A stretch of DNA of 64,000 nt from the NCBI GenBank assembly GCA_963678095.2, contig OY782746.1:1984001-2048000 (forward strand), in the 5' to 3' direction. The stretch is from G963678095 sp963678095. GTDB taxonomy: Bacteria > Bacillota > Negativicutes > Selenomonadales > Selenomonadaceae. How positions within the stretch are numbered: position 1 is the stretch's first letter; each line of letters begins with the position of its first letter. The notes under the pieces are model-generated. The model was not told the DNA's origin and searched no databases. It saw only the letters and a program-made list of their open reading frames with translations. Made by a program: the position numbers and the translations under genes. Below are positions 52,322 to 61,279 of this stretch, piece by piece.

Positions 52322-55300
52322 ATGGTTAAACCTAATTGGAAGGTTTTTCAAGCAAAATTCAGTGAAAATCCTCAGCATAATTTTGAATGGTTTTGTTACT
52401 TATTATTTTGTAAAGAATATAATATGGAGTATGGGATATTTAGATATAAGAACCAGTCAGCTATAGAAACAAATCCTATTACAATTAATGCTGATGTAGT
52501 TGCGTGGCAAGCAAAATTCTATGAAACACCACTTTCAAATCATAGGAATGATTTATTAGATACATTAAATAAATTAAATGAAAATTATCCAGAGGTGAAT
52601 AAGTTGTATCTCTACTCTAATCAGGAGTGGGGACAAAATAAGGTTGGGGATATGCCTCAAGGTCTAAAGGATATTGAAAAATTAGCAAAAAAATTAGATA
52701 TTTGTTTAGAGTGGAAATTAGCTAGTTTCTTTGAATCTGAATTTGTCATAATAAAAAATGATATTATTGCGAAGCATTTTTTTGCATTTGAAAAAAGCTT
52801 AGTTTCTGCATTGGAAGAAATGCAGAAACATAGCAAGAATCTATTAAAACAAATAAACACTAATATCTCTTTTAATGAGAAGAAATTTGAAATTAAGAGA
52901 GATAATGAAATGGATAAGCTCATTAGTGACTCTAATCAGGTATGCATTATCAGTGGTGCGGGTGGAGTTGGAAAAACTGTTCTAGTAAAAAATATGTATG
53001 AACGTTTCGAGGGAAATGATACATTCTATATTTTTAAGGCAACAGAGTTTGAGTTGAAAAATATTAATGATATATTTGGGGATTATAATCTATATGATTT
53101 TCTTAGTATTCATAAAAATATTGAACATAAAACAATAGTAGTTGACTCAGCTGAGAAATTACTGGATTTGCAAAATACAGACCCATTCAAAGAATTTTTA
53201 TCAGCAATAGTTGAAGATGAATGGAAAGTGATTTTTACGACTAGAGATAATTACCTCAAAGATCTAAACTATCAATTTTTTGAAATTTACCAAATTGTTC
53301 CATTGAATATTGGGATACGTTCTTTAGAAAAAGATGAACTAGATACAATTTCAAATGAGAATGGTTTTACATTACCTAAAGATGAGAAATTACTAGAACT
53401 GATTAGAAATCCTTTCTATCTTAACGAATATTTGAAATTCTATAAGGACATTGATGAAATTGATTATGTTGAATTCAAATCAAAACTATGGGAGCAAAGA
53501 ATAAAAAAAAGTAAACCCGAAAGAGAAAAGTGCTTTTTAGAAATCGCATCTAAAAGAGCGAATACAGGTCAGTTTTTTGTTGACGTAAAAATTGAGCTGG
53601 GTAATTATTGTGATGAATTAATGAAAGATGGAATGTTGGGATATGAAGAAGTAGGCTATTTTATAACTCATGATATTTATGAAGAATGGGCATTGGAAAA
53701 AATTATAAATAGAGAATTTAGTAATAGGTCAGATGAACATGGATTTTTCGTATCAATTGGCCAATCATTATCAATGAGAAGGTGTTTAAGAAATTGGATA
53801 TCAGAAAAACTATTACTCGAAGATCGTGAAATTGTAGAATTCATTGAAAATACTATTAAGAATAATCAGATTGAAGATTTTTGGAAAGATGAGGTATTTG
53901 CCGCTGTTTTGCTTTCAGATTATTCGAGGAGTTTTTTTAAGCTTTTTAAGAATCAATTATTATCAAATCAAGGTGAACTTTTAAAAAGGTTAACGTTTAT
54001 TTTAAGGATTGCCTGTAAGGAAATTGATGATGACTTTTTCACGCAAATAGGTCTAAAAAAGATAGATCTATACACGCTTAAATATATTATGACTAAGCCT
54101 AAAGGCTTTGGATGGGAAACATTAATTGAGTTTGTATACAACAACATTAATGAAATTGGGATTGAGAACATTAATTTTGTATTACCTTTAATACATGATT
54201 GGAGCAACAAAATTAAAAGTGGATTTACTACTAGGTATGCGGGGCTTATTGCGCTAAACTTTTATCATGCGATTATTCAAAAGACCAATTATTATTCACA
54301 AGATACTGGTATATTAGAATCCATTTTAAAAACAATTATAAATAGTTCTTATGAATTAAAAAATGAATTAAAAGATATTATAACTAAAATATTAAATAAT
54401 AAATGGAAAAATCATAGTGACCCATATTATAAACTAGTTAAGTTTATTTTAACTGAGATTGAAGGTTTACCAATCTGTAGAGTACTCCCGAAGCAAGTTT
54501 TGGAGTTAGCTGATTTATTTTGGACGTTTACACCCTCCAAGAATCATGTCTATTCGGACTGGTGTGATAATGTCGAACATGATTTTGGTATAGAAAAAGG
54601 CAATGGAGACTATTCCCCTGCGAGTGCTTATCAGAGTCCGATTTATGTTCTACTTAAGATTGCCCCAAAAGAAACAATGAATTTCATAGTACGTTTTACA
54701 AATAGATCTGTAAATCACTATGCTTTGCTATATCTAGCGTCAAGACTTGATGAAATAACTGAAGTTGAAGTTATAATAAATGAAAAAAATCCGAAAAAAC
54801 AGTACATTAATCGGTGTTTGTGGGAGATTTACAGAGGAACGAGTTCTCCAGTAAGTCCTAATTTGTTGCAATCTATTCACATGGCTTTAGAAAAATTTCT
54901 TTTAGAAATAGCAAAGAAACTTGAAGCTAAAGCGTTAGTTGGTTTGTTGAATTATTTACTTAAATCAGCTGAGAGTGCCTCAATTTCCTCTGTAGTGACA
55001 AGTGTTGTTTTGGCATATCCAGAAAAAACATTTGATACTGCAAAAATCTTATTTAGAACTAAAGAGTTCATTATCCATGATATACACAGATTGGCTTCAG
55101 AGCAACACGCTAAAACACTATATTCGATGGGGAAAAACTTTGGTTTTAGAAAAAATAATATATATGATGAAGAACGGCTACAGACTTGTGAAGATAAGCA
55201 TCGTAAGTGGAGTTTAGAAGGGCTTTTTCTACAATATCAAGTATTTTCAATGCAAAATAGTGAGGAAGAAGCGAAGAACCGTCAGAAAGTTCTATGGGAA

Positions 55301-57073
55301 ATTCTTGATGATTATTATAGTGAATTGCCACTAGCTTCTGAACAAGGGGAAACTGATAAGGTTTGGAGCTTATTTTTAGCAAGAATGGATAAGCGGAAAA
55401 TGAAAATTAATGCTGAAAAGACTAATGAAGGAGTTTTAATTCAGTTTGAGCCAGAGATAGAACCAGAAATAGATGCGTTTAGAGCGGAAAATCAAAAAAC
55501 ATATGAAGGACATATGAGATATGTGCCTCTGAAGTTATGGGCTGATTTTAAATTCAAAAACGATAATAAATCAAAGGAATATGAACAGTATGATAGTAAT
55601 CCTCAAAATGCATTAAATGAAGTTGAGAAAATATTAGAAAAGCTTAATGGGATTTCTAATCCAGAATTTACCAATACAGCACAAGATGAAGATGAAACAT
55701 TTTATTTGTTCAATTACGCAATTCCGTCATGTGTATGCTCGGTGTTAATTAAGTATTATATTGATCAATTGAGTAATGAAGATAAACTTTTTTGTAAGGA
55801 CGTTATCATCGATAGAGTGCAATCCTGTGTACAACCTAATTATTCTTATCAATTAGGAGATGGTGTTCAGGAAGCAATAAGTGTGTTACCAAAACTGATG
55901 ACGTTATTTCCTGAAGAGAAGGATATTATAAAATTATTGCTATTGCTTATACTTTTTAAAGATGAACATGTGGGAGGAATCCTGTCATCTGAAAGATTCA
56001 ATGTTTTTTCTATGATAGCCATACAGATATTATGGGAAATATCATTTGATGATGCACATTCATTATTCCTGGGGTATTTGATATTCAAGCCCCAATATGA
56101 TGAGTTGGAAAATGAAATTCGAAAAGAATATTTCGAAAAGATAAAGCAAAAAAGTGATTTTAAAGCATTATCGAATAGATTTCTGACTATAAATAAGAAG
56201 CCTTTGAAAAAGATGATAAATAATGAATTATCCATTTCAGATTTAGCGAATGTTGAAGAGCTGGATTTGTATATATTGGCGAATGCCATAAATTTGTTGC
56301 CTAGTAAATTGGATCATAAAGACCACATCGCTATTGCTTATAAAATAATACCTGTGTTTGCAAGAGAGTTAACGCAAAGCAGAAATGGTGATAGAATTGA
56401 TTATATGGTACGTAATGGTTTTTTGAGGAAATATGCTTACCTTGTATTGTATTCAAATAGCAGTGATGTACCTCAGCTGATTCAACCATTTATTGATAAG
56501 TTCAACTCATCAGAAGTATTTGCAGAGTTGTTTCAAAATTTTATTTATGCCGAAGACGAATTACAGAGTTATGATAATTTTTGGTTAGTGTGGAATCAAT
56601 TCAAAGGAAAAATAATTGAAGCAACTGTTAATGGAACTAATACATGGTACGTAGATAAATTGATTAAAAGTTACTTATTTGCACAAATGCCATGGAAGGA
56701 TACTGCTAAAGAATGGCATTCATTGAAATTAATAAACATGAGATTGATAAGGGATGTGTCTGAGCAGATGGGACCGCAGCCTTCCGTCTTATATTCTATA
56801 TCTAAATTGTTGAACGATATTGGAAGTCCATTTATTGATGAGGGACTAATATGGATATCTAATATGTTGTCTAGGCATTCAGAATACAAAAAGGTAGAGC
56901 TTGAAATAAATACTTCTTATTATCTGGAAAATTTAGTAAGAAAGTACGTTTATGAAGAACGGGAAAAAATTAAGAAGAACAAACAGATAAAGCAAAAAAT
57001 TTTAGTTGTATTAAATTTCCTAATAGAAAAAGGTTCTACTGTTGGATATATTCTTAGAGAAAATATTATTTAA
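52322..57073 (+). CDS. giant STAND-type ATPase with predicted QxK nuclease domain (Avs-like defence protein)
   Basis: 1583 residues. Residues 1-145 look like a restriction-endonuclease fold of the Mrr type: Glu22, Glu49 (AIETNPI) and Q63-x-K65 (VAWQAKFYE). Residues ~205-450 are a STAND/NACHT-like NTPase: Walker A SGAGGVGKT (211-219), Walker B IVVDSAEKL (~272-280) and a sensor-like FTTRDN (~305-310). The remaining ~1100 residues are helical repeats, including many Trp/Leu-rich segments, which act as sensors in relatives. Effector-NTPase-repeat order is the plan of Avs/NLR-like antiphage proteins, which detect a phage protein, oligomerise and degrade DNA. I cannot place it in a named Avs type. 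GAAAAGGTG precedes ATG. It sits alone between the integrase and the attachment site, the cargo slot. Confidence 0.75.
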   Translation: MVKPNWKVFQAKFSENPQHNFEWFCYLLFCKEYNMEYGIFRYKNQSAIETNPITINADVVAWQAKFYETPLSNHRNDLLDTLNKLNENYPEVNKLYLYSNQEWGQNKVGDMPQGLKDIEKLAKKLDICLEWKLASFFESEFVIIKNDIIAKHFFAFEKSLVSALEEMQKHSKNLLKQINTNISFNEKKFEIKRDNEMDKLISDSNQVCIISGAGGVGKTVLVKNMYERFEGNDTFYIFKATEFELKNINDIFGDYNLYDFLSIHKNIEHKTIVVDSAEKLLDLQNTDPFKEFLSAIVEDEWKVIFTTRDNYLKDLNYQFFEIYQIVPLNIGIRSLEKDELDTISNENGFTLPKDEKLLELIRNPFYLNEYLKFYKDIDEIDYVEFKSKLWEQRIKKSKPEREKCFLEIASKRANTGQFFVDVKIELGNYCDELMKDGMLGYEEVGYFITHDIYEEWALEKIINREFSNRSDEHGFFVSIGQSLSMRRCLRNWISEKLLLEDREIVEFIENTIKNNQIEDFWKDEVFAAVLLSDYSRSFFKLFKNQLLSNQGELLKRLTFILRIACKEIDDDFFTQIGLKKIDLYTLKYIMTKPKGFGWETLIEFVYNNINEIGIENINFVLPLIHDWSNKIKSGFTTRYAGLIALNFYHAIIQKTNYYSQDTGILESILKTIINSSYELKNELKDIITKILNNKWKNHSDPYYKLVKFILTEIEGLPICRVLPKQVLELADLFWTFTPSKNHVYSDWCDNVEHDFGIEKGNGDYSPASAYQSPIYVLLKIAPKETMNFIVRFTNRSVNHYALLYLASRLDEITEVEVIINEKNPKKQYINRCLWEIYRGTSSPVSPNLLQSIHMALEKFLLEIAKKLEAKALVGLLNYLLKSAESASISSVVTSVVLAYPEKTFDTAKILFRTKEFIIHDIHRLASEQHAKTLYSMGKNFGFRKNNIYDEERLQTCEDKHRKWSLEGLFLQYQVFSMQNSEEEAKNRQKVLWEILDDYYSELPLASEQGETDKVWSLFLARMDKRKMKINAEKTNEGVLIQFEPEIEPEIDAFRAENQKTYEGHMRYVPLKLWADFKFKNDNKSKEYEQYDSNPQNALNEVEKILEKLNGISNPEFTNTAQDEDETFYLFNYAIPSCVCSVLIKYYIDQLSNEDKLFCKDVIIDRVQSCVQPNYSYQLGDGVQEAISVLPKLMTLFPEEKDIIKLLLLLILFKDEHVGGILSSERFNVFSMIAIQILWEISFDDAHSLFLGYLIFKPQYDELENEIRKEYFEKIKQKSDFKALSNRFLTINKKPLKKMINNELSISDLANVEELDLYILANAINLLPSKLDHKDHIAIAYKIIPVFARELTQSRNGDRIDYMVRNGFLRKYAYLVLYSNSSDVPQLIQPFIDKFNSSEVFAELFQNFIYAEDELQSYDNFWLVWNQFKGKIIEATVNGTNTWYVDKLIKSYLFAQMPWKDTAKEWHSLKLINMRLIRDVSEQMGPQPSVLYSISKLLNDIGSPFIDEGLIWISNMLSRHSEYKKVELEINTSYYLENLVRKYVYEEREKIKKNKQIKQKILVVLNFLIEKGSTVGYILRENII

Positions 57074-57344
57074 ATTAATGCAGTGTATTCGGTTGAGTGG
57101 ACACGAATGGGGGGATAATGAATGCTGCTTTTATTAGTTGAAATCTTACAAGGTTATTTTGTTACAATTAGGTAAGGCAAGATGTTGAAAATACTTTTAA
57201 TCCGTTGCTGGATAAGGACATAGCTGAACTTACATGAGGCTAAATACGAGGAAAATCATCATATTGCTTATTGTTTCAGTCAGTATGTCTGCACTTCCGG
57301 AATGTTTAATTAGACTCTATAAATTTAATTAGTTTAAATAAAAC

Positions 57345-57365
57345 TGGACACCAGTTTAGACACCA
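57345..57365 (+). repeat. paired GACACCA repeat next to the tRNA-Thr attachment site
   Basis: TGGACACCAGTTTAGACACCA, near-identical to TAGACACCAATTTGGGCACCA at 33323-33343. One lies just inside each end of the proximal element, as integrase arm sites do. The 57074-57344 stretch otherwise has nothing recognisable. Confidence 0.5.
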
Positions 57366-57367
57366 AG

Positions 57368-57458
57368 AGACAACAAAAAAGCCTCCTAAACCATAGGAGG
57401 CCTTGATTTCACTGGAGCTGATGGCAGGATTTGAACCTGTGACCTGCTCATTACGAAT
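57368..57458 (-). repeat. tRNA-Thr attachment repeat, proximal copy
   Basis: The copy within and downstream of the intact tRNA gene: terminator (GCCTCCT/AGGAGGC, 57381-57401, T run on the minus strand) and tRNA 3' part up to the anticodon region. Confidence 0.9.
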
Positions 57459-57488
57459 GAGCTGCTCTACCAACTGAGCTACATCAGC
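57413..57488 (-). tRNA. tRNA-Thr (CGT)
   Basis: 76 bases with encoded CCA. Acceptor GCTGATG, D arm TAGCTCAGTTGGTAGAGCA, anticodon loop TTCGTAA (anticodon CGT) closed by GCTCA/TGAGC, T arm with GGTTCAAATCC. It is intact because element insertion restored its 3' end. Confidence 0.97.
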
Positions 57489-57504
57489 GCAACTGACAAA
57501 ACAT

Positions 57505-57533
57505 ATTTTAACGTATTATCCTCTATCTGTCAA
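57505..57533 (-). promoter_or_regulatory. promoter of tRNA-Thr
   Basis: On the minus strand TTGACA (57533-57528), a 17-base spacer and TAAAAT (57510-57505). It overlaps the end of the GGDEF gene. Confidence 0.75.
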
Positions 57534-59031
57534 CAGATAAATGGCTTTTGTCAGAATCTTGTTTCTCAGCAATGGCAAAATGGTTTTTGCCGCTGGTCTT
57601 TGTCTGGTACAGGGCTTGATCGGCTGCCGCCAATAGGGCCCTATAGGTCAGGCCGTTTTGGGGAGCAAAAGCGATGCCGATGCTGGCAGAGATTTTTATT
57701 GCCTTTGCAGGCTGAATCGTTTGCAGCGACTGGGCGATGTCATAGGTTTTTTTGAATATTTCATCGGCGGTTGCCAGATGCCGGATAAAGACGACGAATT
57801 CATCCCCACCAATCCGCCCGATAATATCGCGGGTGGAAAAAACAGTGCCGAGGTTTGCGGCAACTGCCTGTAACACCTCGTCGCCGACGAGATGCCCGCA
57901 GGAGTCATTGACGTTTTTAAAATTATCGATGTCAATGATCATCAGCGCATATTGTGAGGCATTTTTTTGTGCCAGTTGCGACAGTGCCTGCTCGATGGCA
58001 CGCTCAGTCGCAGTTTTGTTGTAGAGCTCGGTCAGTGGATCACGGCTCAGACGGCTCTGAAGCTGGTCGATGGTTGCTTTCTGTACCTCAATATTACTTA
58101 GCTTGCCGATGACTTTGACCGGTGTTTTTGCTGCGCTAAAAATGGTTTTGCCGTTGATACAGAACCATTCATACTTGTTTTTGGGGGTTAAAAGCCGCAG
58201 CTCAGCGGAGATGGTCTCTTCGCCGCTGGCAAGGGCAGAAGATACGGCGGTGATATTATAGGCGGATTCTGGGTGAATATACGGACTTTGCCGGAGATAG
58301 TGCAGATAGCCCTTTATTACTGGGGGGCGACCAAAGATTTCGACATATTTCGCGGAGAACGTCATGGTATCTGTGTCGATGTCGTATTCGAAGATGATGT
58401 CGTTTGTCAAAGCGGTTGCTATGCTATAACAGTTGCATTCGCGTAGTAGTTGGGATTCATAATTTTTTTTGTGCGTGATGTCAATCATCAGATAGGAGAG
58501 CGTGTCCTGCTCATGGAGATCACGCCGGCGATAGCAATTGGCATAAATCCAGATGGTTCCCCCGTTTTTTTTGGTAATGGGAAATTCAAGGTCAAAGTTG
58601 GCAGGGCCTTCAGTTGCATTTGTTTCCAGAATTTTCTGAAATAAAAAGACAGAACCAGCAAAGGGCAAGCCGCTGTTGTTAAACTCCCGGGTAACTTCAT
58701 CACGGCTGTGTCCGATCAGTTCGAAGAAGCGTTCATTTGCATAGAGAATGGTCAGCTTTTCATCAAGGGCATAAGTGACTACCCCGTTTGGCATATTATG
58801 CAACAGCGAGGTGAAGAGGGTGTTTTCTTGTTCAACCGAACGTGAGAGTTGGTAAAGCTGACAGGATAAATAAAGTGCCAGCAATAAGGTCAGCACAATA
58901 AAGCCGTTGCCAAAACCGCTAAACGGTTCATTGACGGCAGTAAAATCCGTGGAAGCGGCAACGAGTACAGTGAGAAAGAGCAGAAGCGTAATCGAGGTCA
59001 AAACTTGCCGATTCTTTTGTAAAGTATGCAT
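57523..59031 (-). CDS. membrane PAS-PAS-GGDEF diguanylate cyclase
   Basis: 502 residues. Two N-terminal membrane helices (residues ~12-30 and 42-60), then PAS domains (PNGVVTYALDEKLTILYANE near 88-107; a second near 200-320 with the ICE-like EWFCINGKTIF) and a GGDEF domain: RDPLTELYNKTATERA opens it and RIGGDEFVVFIR is the intact catalytic site (~405). It synthesises c-di-GMP from two GTP at the membrane. An RxxD inhibitory site is not obvious. Monocistronic, ending over the tRNA-Thr promoter. Unlike the island protein at 4.3 kb this one should be active. Confidence 0.92.
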   Translation of the reverse strand: MHTLQKNRQVLTSITLLLFLTVLVAASTDFTAVNEPFSGFGNGFIVLTLLLALYLSCQLYQLSRSVEQENTLFTSLLHNMPNGVVTYALDEKLTILYANERFFELIGHSRDEVTREFNNSGLPFAGSVFLFQKILETNATEGPANFDLEFPITKKNGGTIWIYANCYRRRDLHEQDTLSYLMIDITHKKNYESQLLRECNCYSIATALTNDIIFEYDIDTDTMTFSAKYVEIFGRPPVIKGYLHYLRQSPYIHPESAYNITAVSSALASGEETISAELRLLTPKNKYEWFCINGKTIFSAAKTPVKVIGKLSNIEVQKATIDQLQSRLSRDPLTELYNKTATERAIEQALSQLAQKNASQYALMIIDIDNFKNVNDSCGHLVGDEVLQAVAANLGTVFSTRDIIGRIGGDEFVVFIRHLATADEIFKKTYDIAQSLQTIQPAKAIKISASIGIAFAPQNGLTYRALLAAADQALYQTKTSGKNHFAIAEKQDSDKSHLSVDR

Positions 59032-59250
59032 AATTTCCCATCCTTGTCATAAGCGATTTTGAAATGACACTGGAAATAACAGTATGTAATGTATGCAAAC
59101 TACAAAAATGTTGATATGCGTTTATCATAGCATAAAATATATATACAGGCAATATCAGGGGGGACGGATTTGTATAAAATAAATCAAGGCTATAATTTTT
59201 CTGTGGTTGTGCTACAATAGAGTTATATTTTTAGGTAAGGAAGTGATTTT

Positions 59251-59934
59251 ATGCAGGCAATTACAATGAAGGCGCGGTGGCGCCTGGAAGAGATTTTAAA
59301 TGCCGTTACCCACGGTATCGGGACGGCACTGGCGGTAGCAGCTTTGACGGCGATGCTGCTGTATTATAATGGTGGCGTCTATCATCTGACGAGCTGCCTG
59401 ATTTATGGCGGGTCGTTGATACTTTTGTATCTGGCGTCAACGCTATACCATAGTTTTTCTAATGAACGAGTTAAGGCGGTTTTTAAATTCATTGATCATG
59501 CGGCAATCTACGTCGTGATTGCCGGCAGCTATACGCCGTTTACTTTGCTGGCGTTGCCAGGGAGCTTCGGCTGGAAGATTTTTTGCTTTGTCTGGCTGTT
59601 AGCTTGTGCCGGCATCGTATTTCAGCTGTTTTGCGTCAAGCGGTTTCGGATGCTGGGCACATTCTGCTATTTGGCGATGGGGTGGTTTGCGGTGGTTATG
59701 ATTGGTCCGCTGCTGGACACCTTGCCGCTTGAGGCCGTGTACTGGCTGGTGCTTGGCGGAGGCTTTTATACGGTGGGGGCGTTGTTCTATTTAATCCGCA
59801 AGATTCCGTACAATCATGCGATCTGGCATTTGTTTGTGCTGGCGGGAAGTGCAGCCCACTTTGTGGCTGTCTTTCGCTTTGTACTGCCGATGCCGGAGCT
59901 GGTCCGGCAATTGGCTGGGCTGGCGATGTTTTGA
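59251..59934 (+). CDS. hemolysin III-family membrane protein
   Basis: 227 residues, seven predicted membrane helices, PAQR/HlyIII family. The family marks are NAVTHGIGTALAVAAL, LYHSFSN (with a conserved His), KFIDHAAIYVVIAGSYTPF, and the C-terminal HLFVLAGSAAHFVAV histidines, which form a zinc site in PAQR proteins. True toxin activity in this family is doubtful; a role in membrane-lipid sensing is more likely. AGGAAGTG precedes ATG. Confidence 0.93.
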   Translation: MQAITMKARWRLEEILNAVTHGIGTALAVAALTAMLLYYNGGVYHLTSCLIYGGSLILLYLASTLYHSFSNERVKAVFKFIDHAAIYVVIAGSYTPFTLLALPGSFGWKIFCFVWLLACAGIVFQLFCVKRFRMLGTFCYLAMGWFAVVMIGPLLDTLPLEAVYWLVLGGGFYTVGALFYLIRKIPYNHAIWHLFVLAGSAAHFVAVFRFVLPMPELVRQLAGLAMF

Positions 59935-59996
59935 TTGACAGTTGTAAAGTTGTTATGGTAGTATATGTGTACAAATTTAAAAAAGAATACGATAAG

Positions 59997-60139
59997 CTCT
60001 TATCAAGAGAGGTCGAGGGACTTGGCCCGATGACACCCGGCAACCTGTGCGCAGCATGAGGTGCTAAATCCAGCAGGAATTTTTTCCTGAGAGATGAGAG
60101 GGAATATGAACGTCCCTTTCTGAGGGGCGTTCTTTTTTT
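59997..60139 (+). promoter_or_regulatory. SAM-I riboswitch (S-box) with terminator
   Basis: P1 CTCTTATC/GATGAGAG (59997-60100) encloses AGAGGTCGAGGGACTTGGCCC, GATGACACCCGGCAACC and AGGTGCTAAATCC, the S-box conserved core. The following hairpin GAACGTCCC / GGGGCGTTC and T run (60108-60139) is the switchable terminator. High SAM should stop transcription before metA. Confidence 0.95.
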
Positions 60140-60168
60140 GAGCTTGTCAGACATTGGAGGGTTGACGT

Positions 60169-61101
60169 ATGCCAATTAAAATACCGAATAATTTGCCGGC
60201 AACGAGTGTGCTGGAGGGTGAAAATATCTTTGTGATGGATGCGGACCGCGCTTACCGACAGGATATCCGCCCACTGAAGATTTTGATTTTAAATCTGATG
60301 CCGATAAAATCCATTACGGAAACACAGCTTTTGCGGCTGCTGGGGAACTCGTCGCTGCAGGTGGAAGTCGATTTTATTTATACAGAGTCTTACGTGCCGC
60401 AGCATACCTCCCAGGATTATTTGACGGAGTTTTATGGGACATTTGCTGAAGTGCGTCATAAAAAATATGATGGTTTTATCATCACCGGAGCTCCGGTTGA
60501 GCAGATGGATTTTGAGGATGTTGCCTACTGGGAAGAGATCTCTGAGATCATGGAGTGGAGCAAGACGCATGCCTATTCGACCTTTCATATCTGCTGGGGG
60601 GCACAGGCCGGGCTGTATTACCATTATGGCGTGCCCAAGCATGCCGTGGTTCCCAAGGTATTTGGCGTATATAAGCATCATCTGGCGGTGGAGCATGAAA
60701 AGCTATTCCGCGGCTTTGACGATGAGTTCTATGTGCCGCATTCGCGTCATACGGAGGTCCGGCGGGAGGATATCGAAAAGGTCAGTGAATTGACAATTAT
60801 GGCCGAGGGGGAAGGCGAATGCGGGGTCTATGCGATCGCCAATCTGGCCAAACGGCAATTTTTCATCACCGGTCATGCGGAATACGATCCGATGACGCTC
60901 AAAGCGGAATACGACCGTGATATACTGGCTGGAATGCAGATGCAGATTCCGTGCAATTATTATCCGGGAGATGATCCTTCAAAGTCCCCAGTTGTAAAGT
61001 GGCGCAGTGTGGCTAACTTGCTGTTTGCCAATTGGCTCAATTATTATGTATATCAGGAAACACCCTATAATCTTGATGAGTTTACGGTGGAAAATGATTA
61101 G
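60169..61101 (+). CDS. metA: homoserine O-acyltransferase
   Basis: 310 residues of the MetA (glutamine-amidotransferase-like) family. The catalytic Cys142 is in STFHICWGAQAG and the acyl-specificity position 111 is Glu (GAPVE), which in characterised MetA proteins selects acetyl-CoA over succinyl-CoA. It thus likely makes O-acetylhomoserine, the first committed step of methionine synthesis. Controlled by the SAM-I riboswitch 30 bases upstream; GGAGGG precedes ATG. Ended by a hairpin with T run at 61144-61178. Confidence 0.95.
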   Translation: MPIKIPNNLPATSVLEGENIFVMDADRAYRQDIRPLKILILNLMPIKSITETQLLRLLGNSSLQVEVDFIYTESYVPQHTSQDYLTEFYGTFAEVRHKKYDGFIITGAPVEQMDFEDVAYWEEISEIMEWSKTHAYSTFHICWGAQAGLYYHYGVPKHAVVPKVFGVYKHHLAVEHEKLFRGFDDEFYVPHSRHTEVRREDIEKVSELTIMAEGEGECGVYAIANLAKRQFFITGHAEYDPMTLKAEYDRDILAGMQMQIPCNYYPGDDPSKSPVVKWRSVANLLFANWLNYYVYQETPYNLDEFTVEND

Positions 61102-61143
61102 CGGTAAGCTGCTACAGGGTGTTTTCAGAAAAAAATGGGAAAA

Positions 61144-61178
61144 TAGACCGATGAATTGTTTCGGTCTGTTTTTTTTTA
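61144..61178 (+). terminator. terminator of metA
   Basis: AGACCG / CGGTCT stem with an 11-base loop, then nine T. Confidence 0.8.
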
Positions 61179-61279
61179 CTTTGAATTGACAAAGGTTTAA
61201 GTCAACTATTATGATATATAATATAGAAGACAATAACAGGCGAGACAAAATAAGTTATGACAAATGAGGAGGCATGCGA

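Noticed and set aside
59696..60175. 159-codon minus-strand frame across the SAM riboswitch
   Set aside because: Overlaps a clear S-box and the hemolysin III gene; shadow frame.
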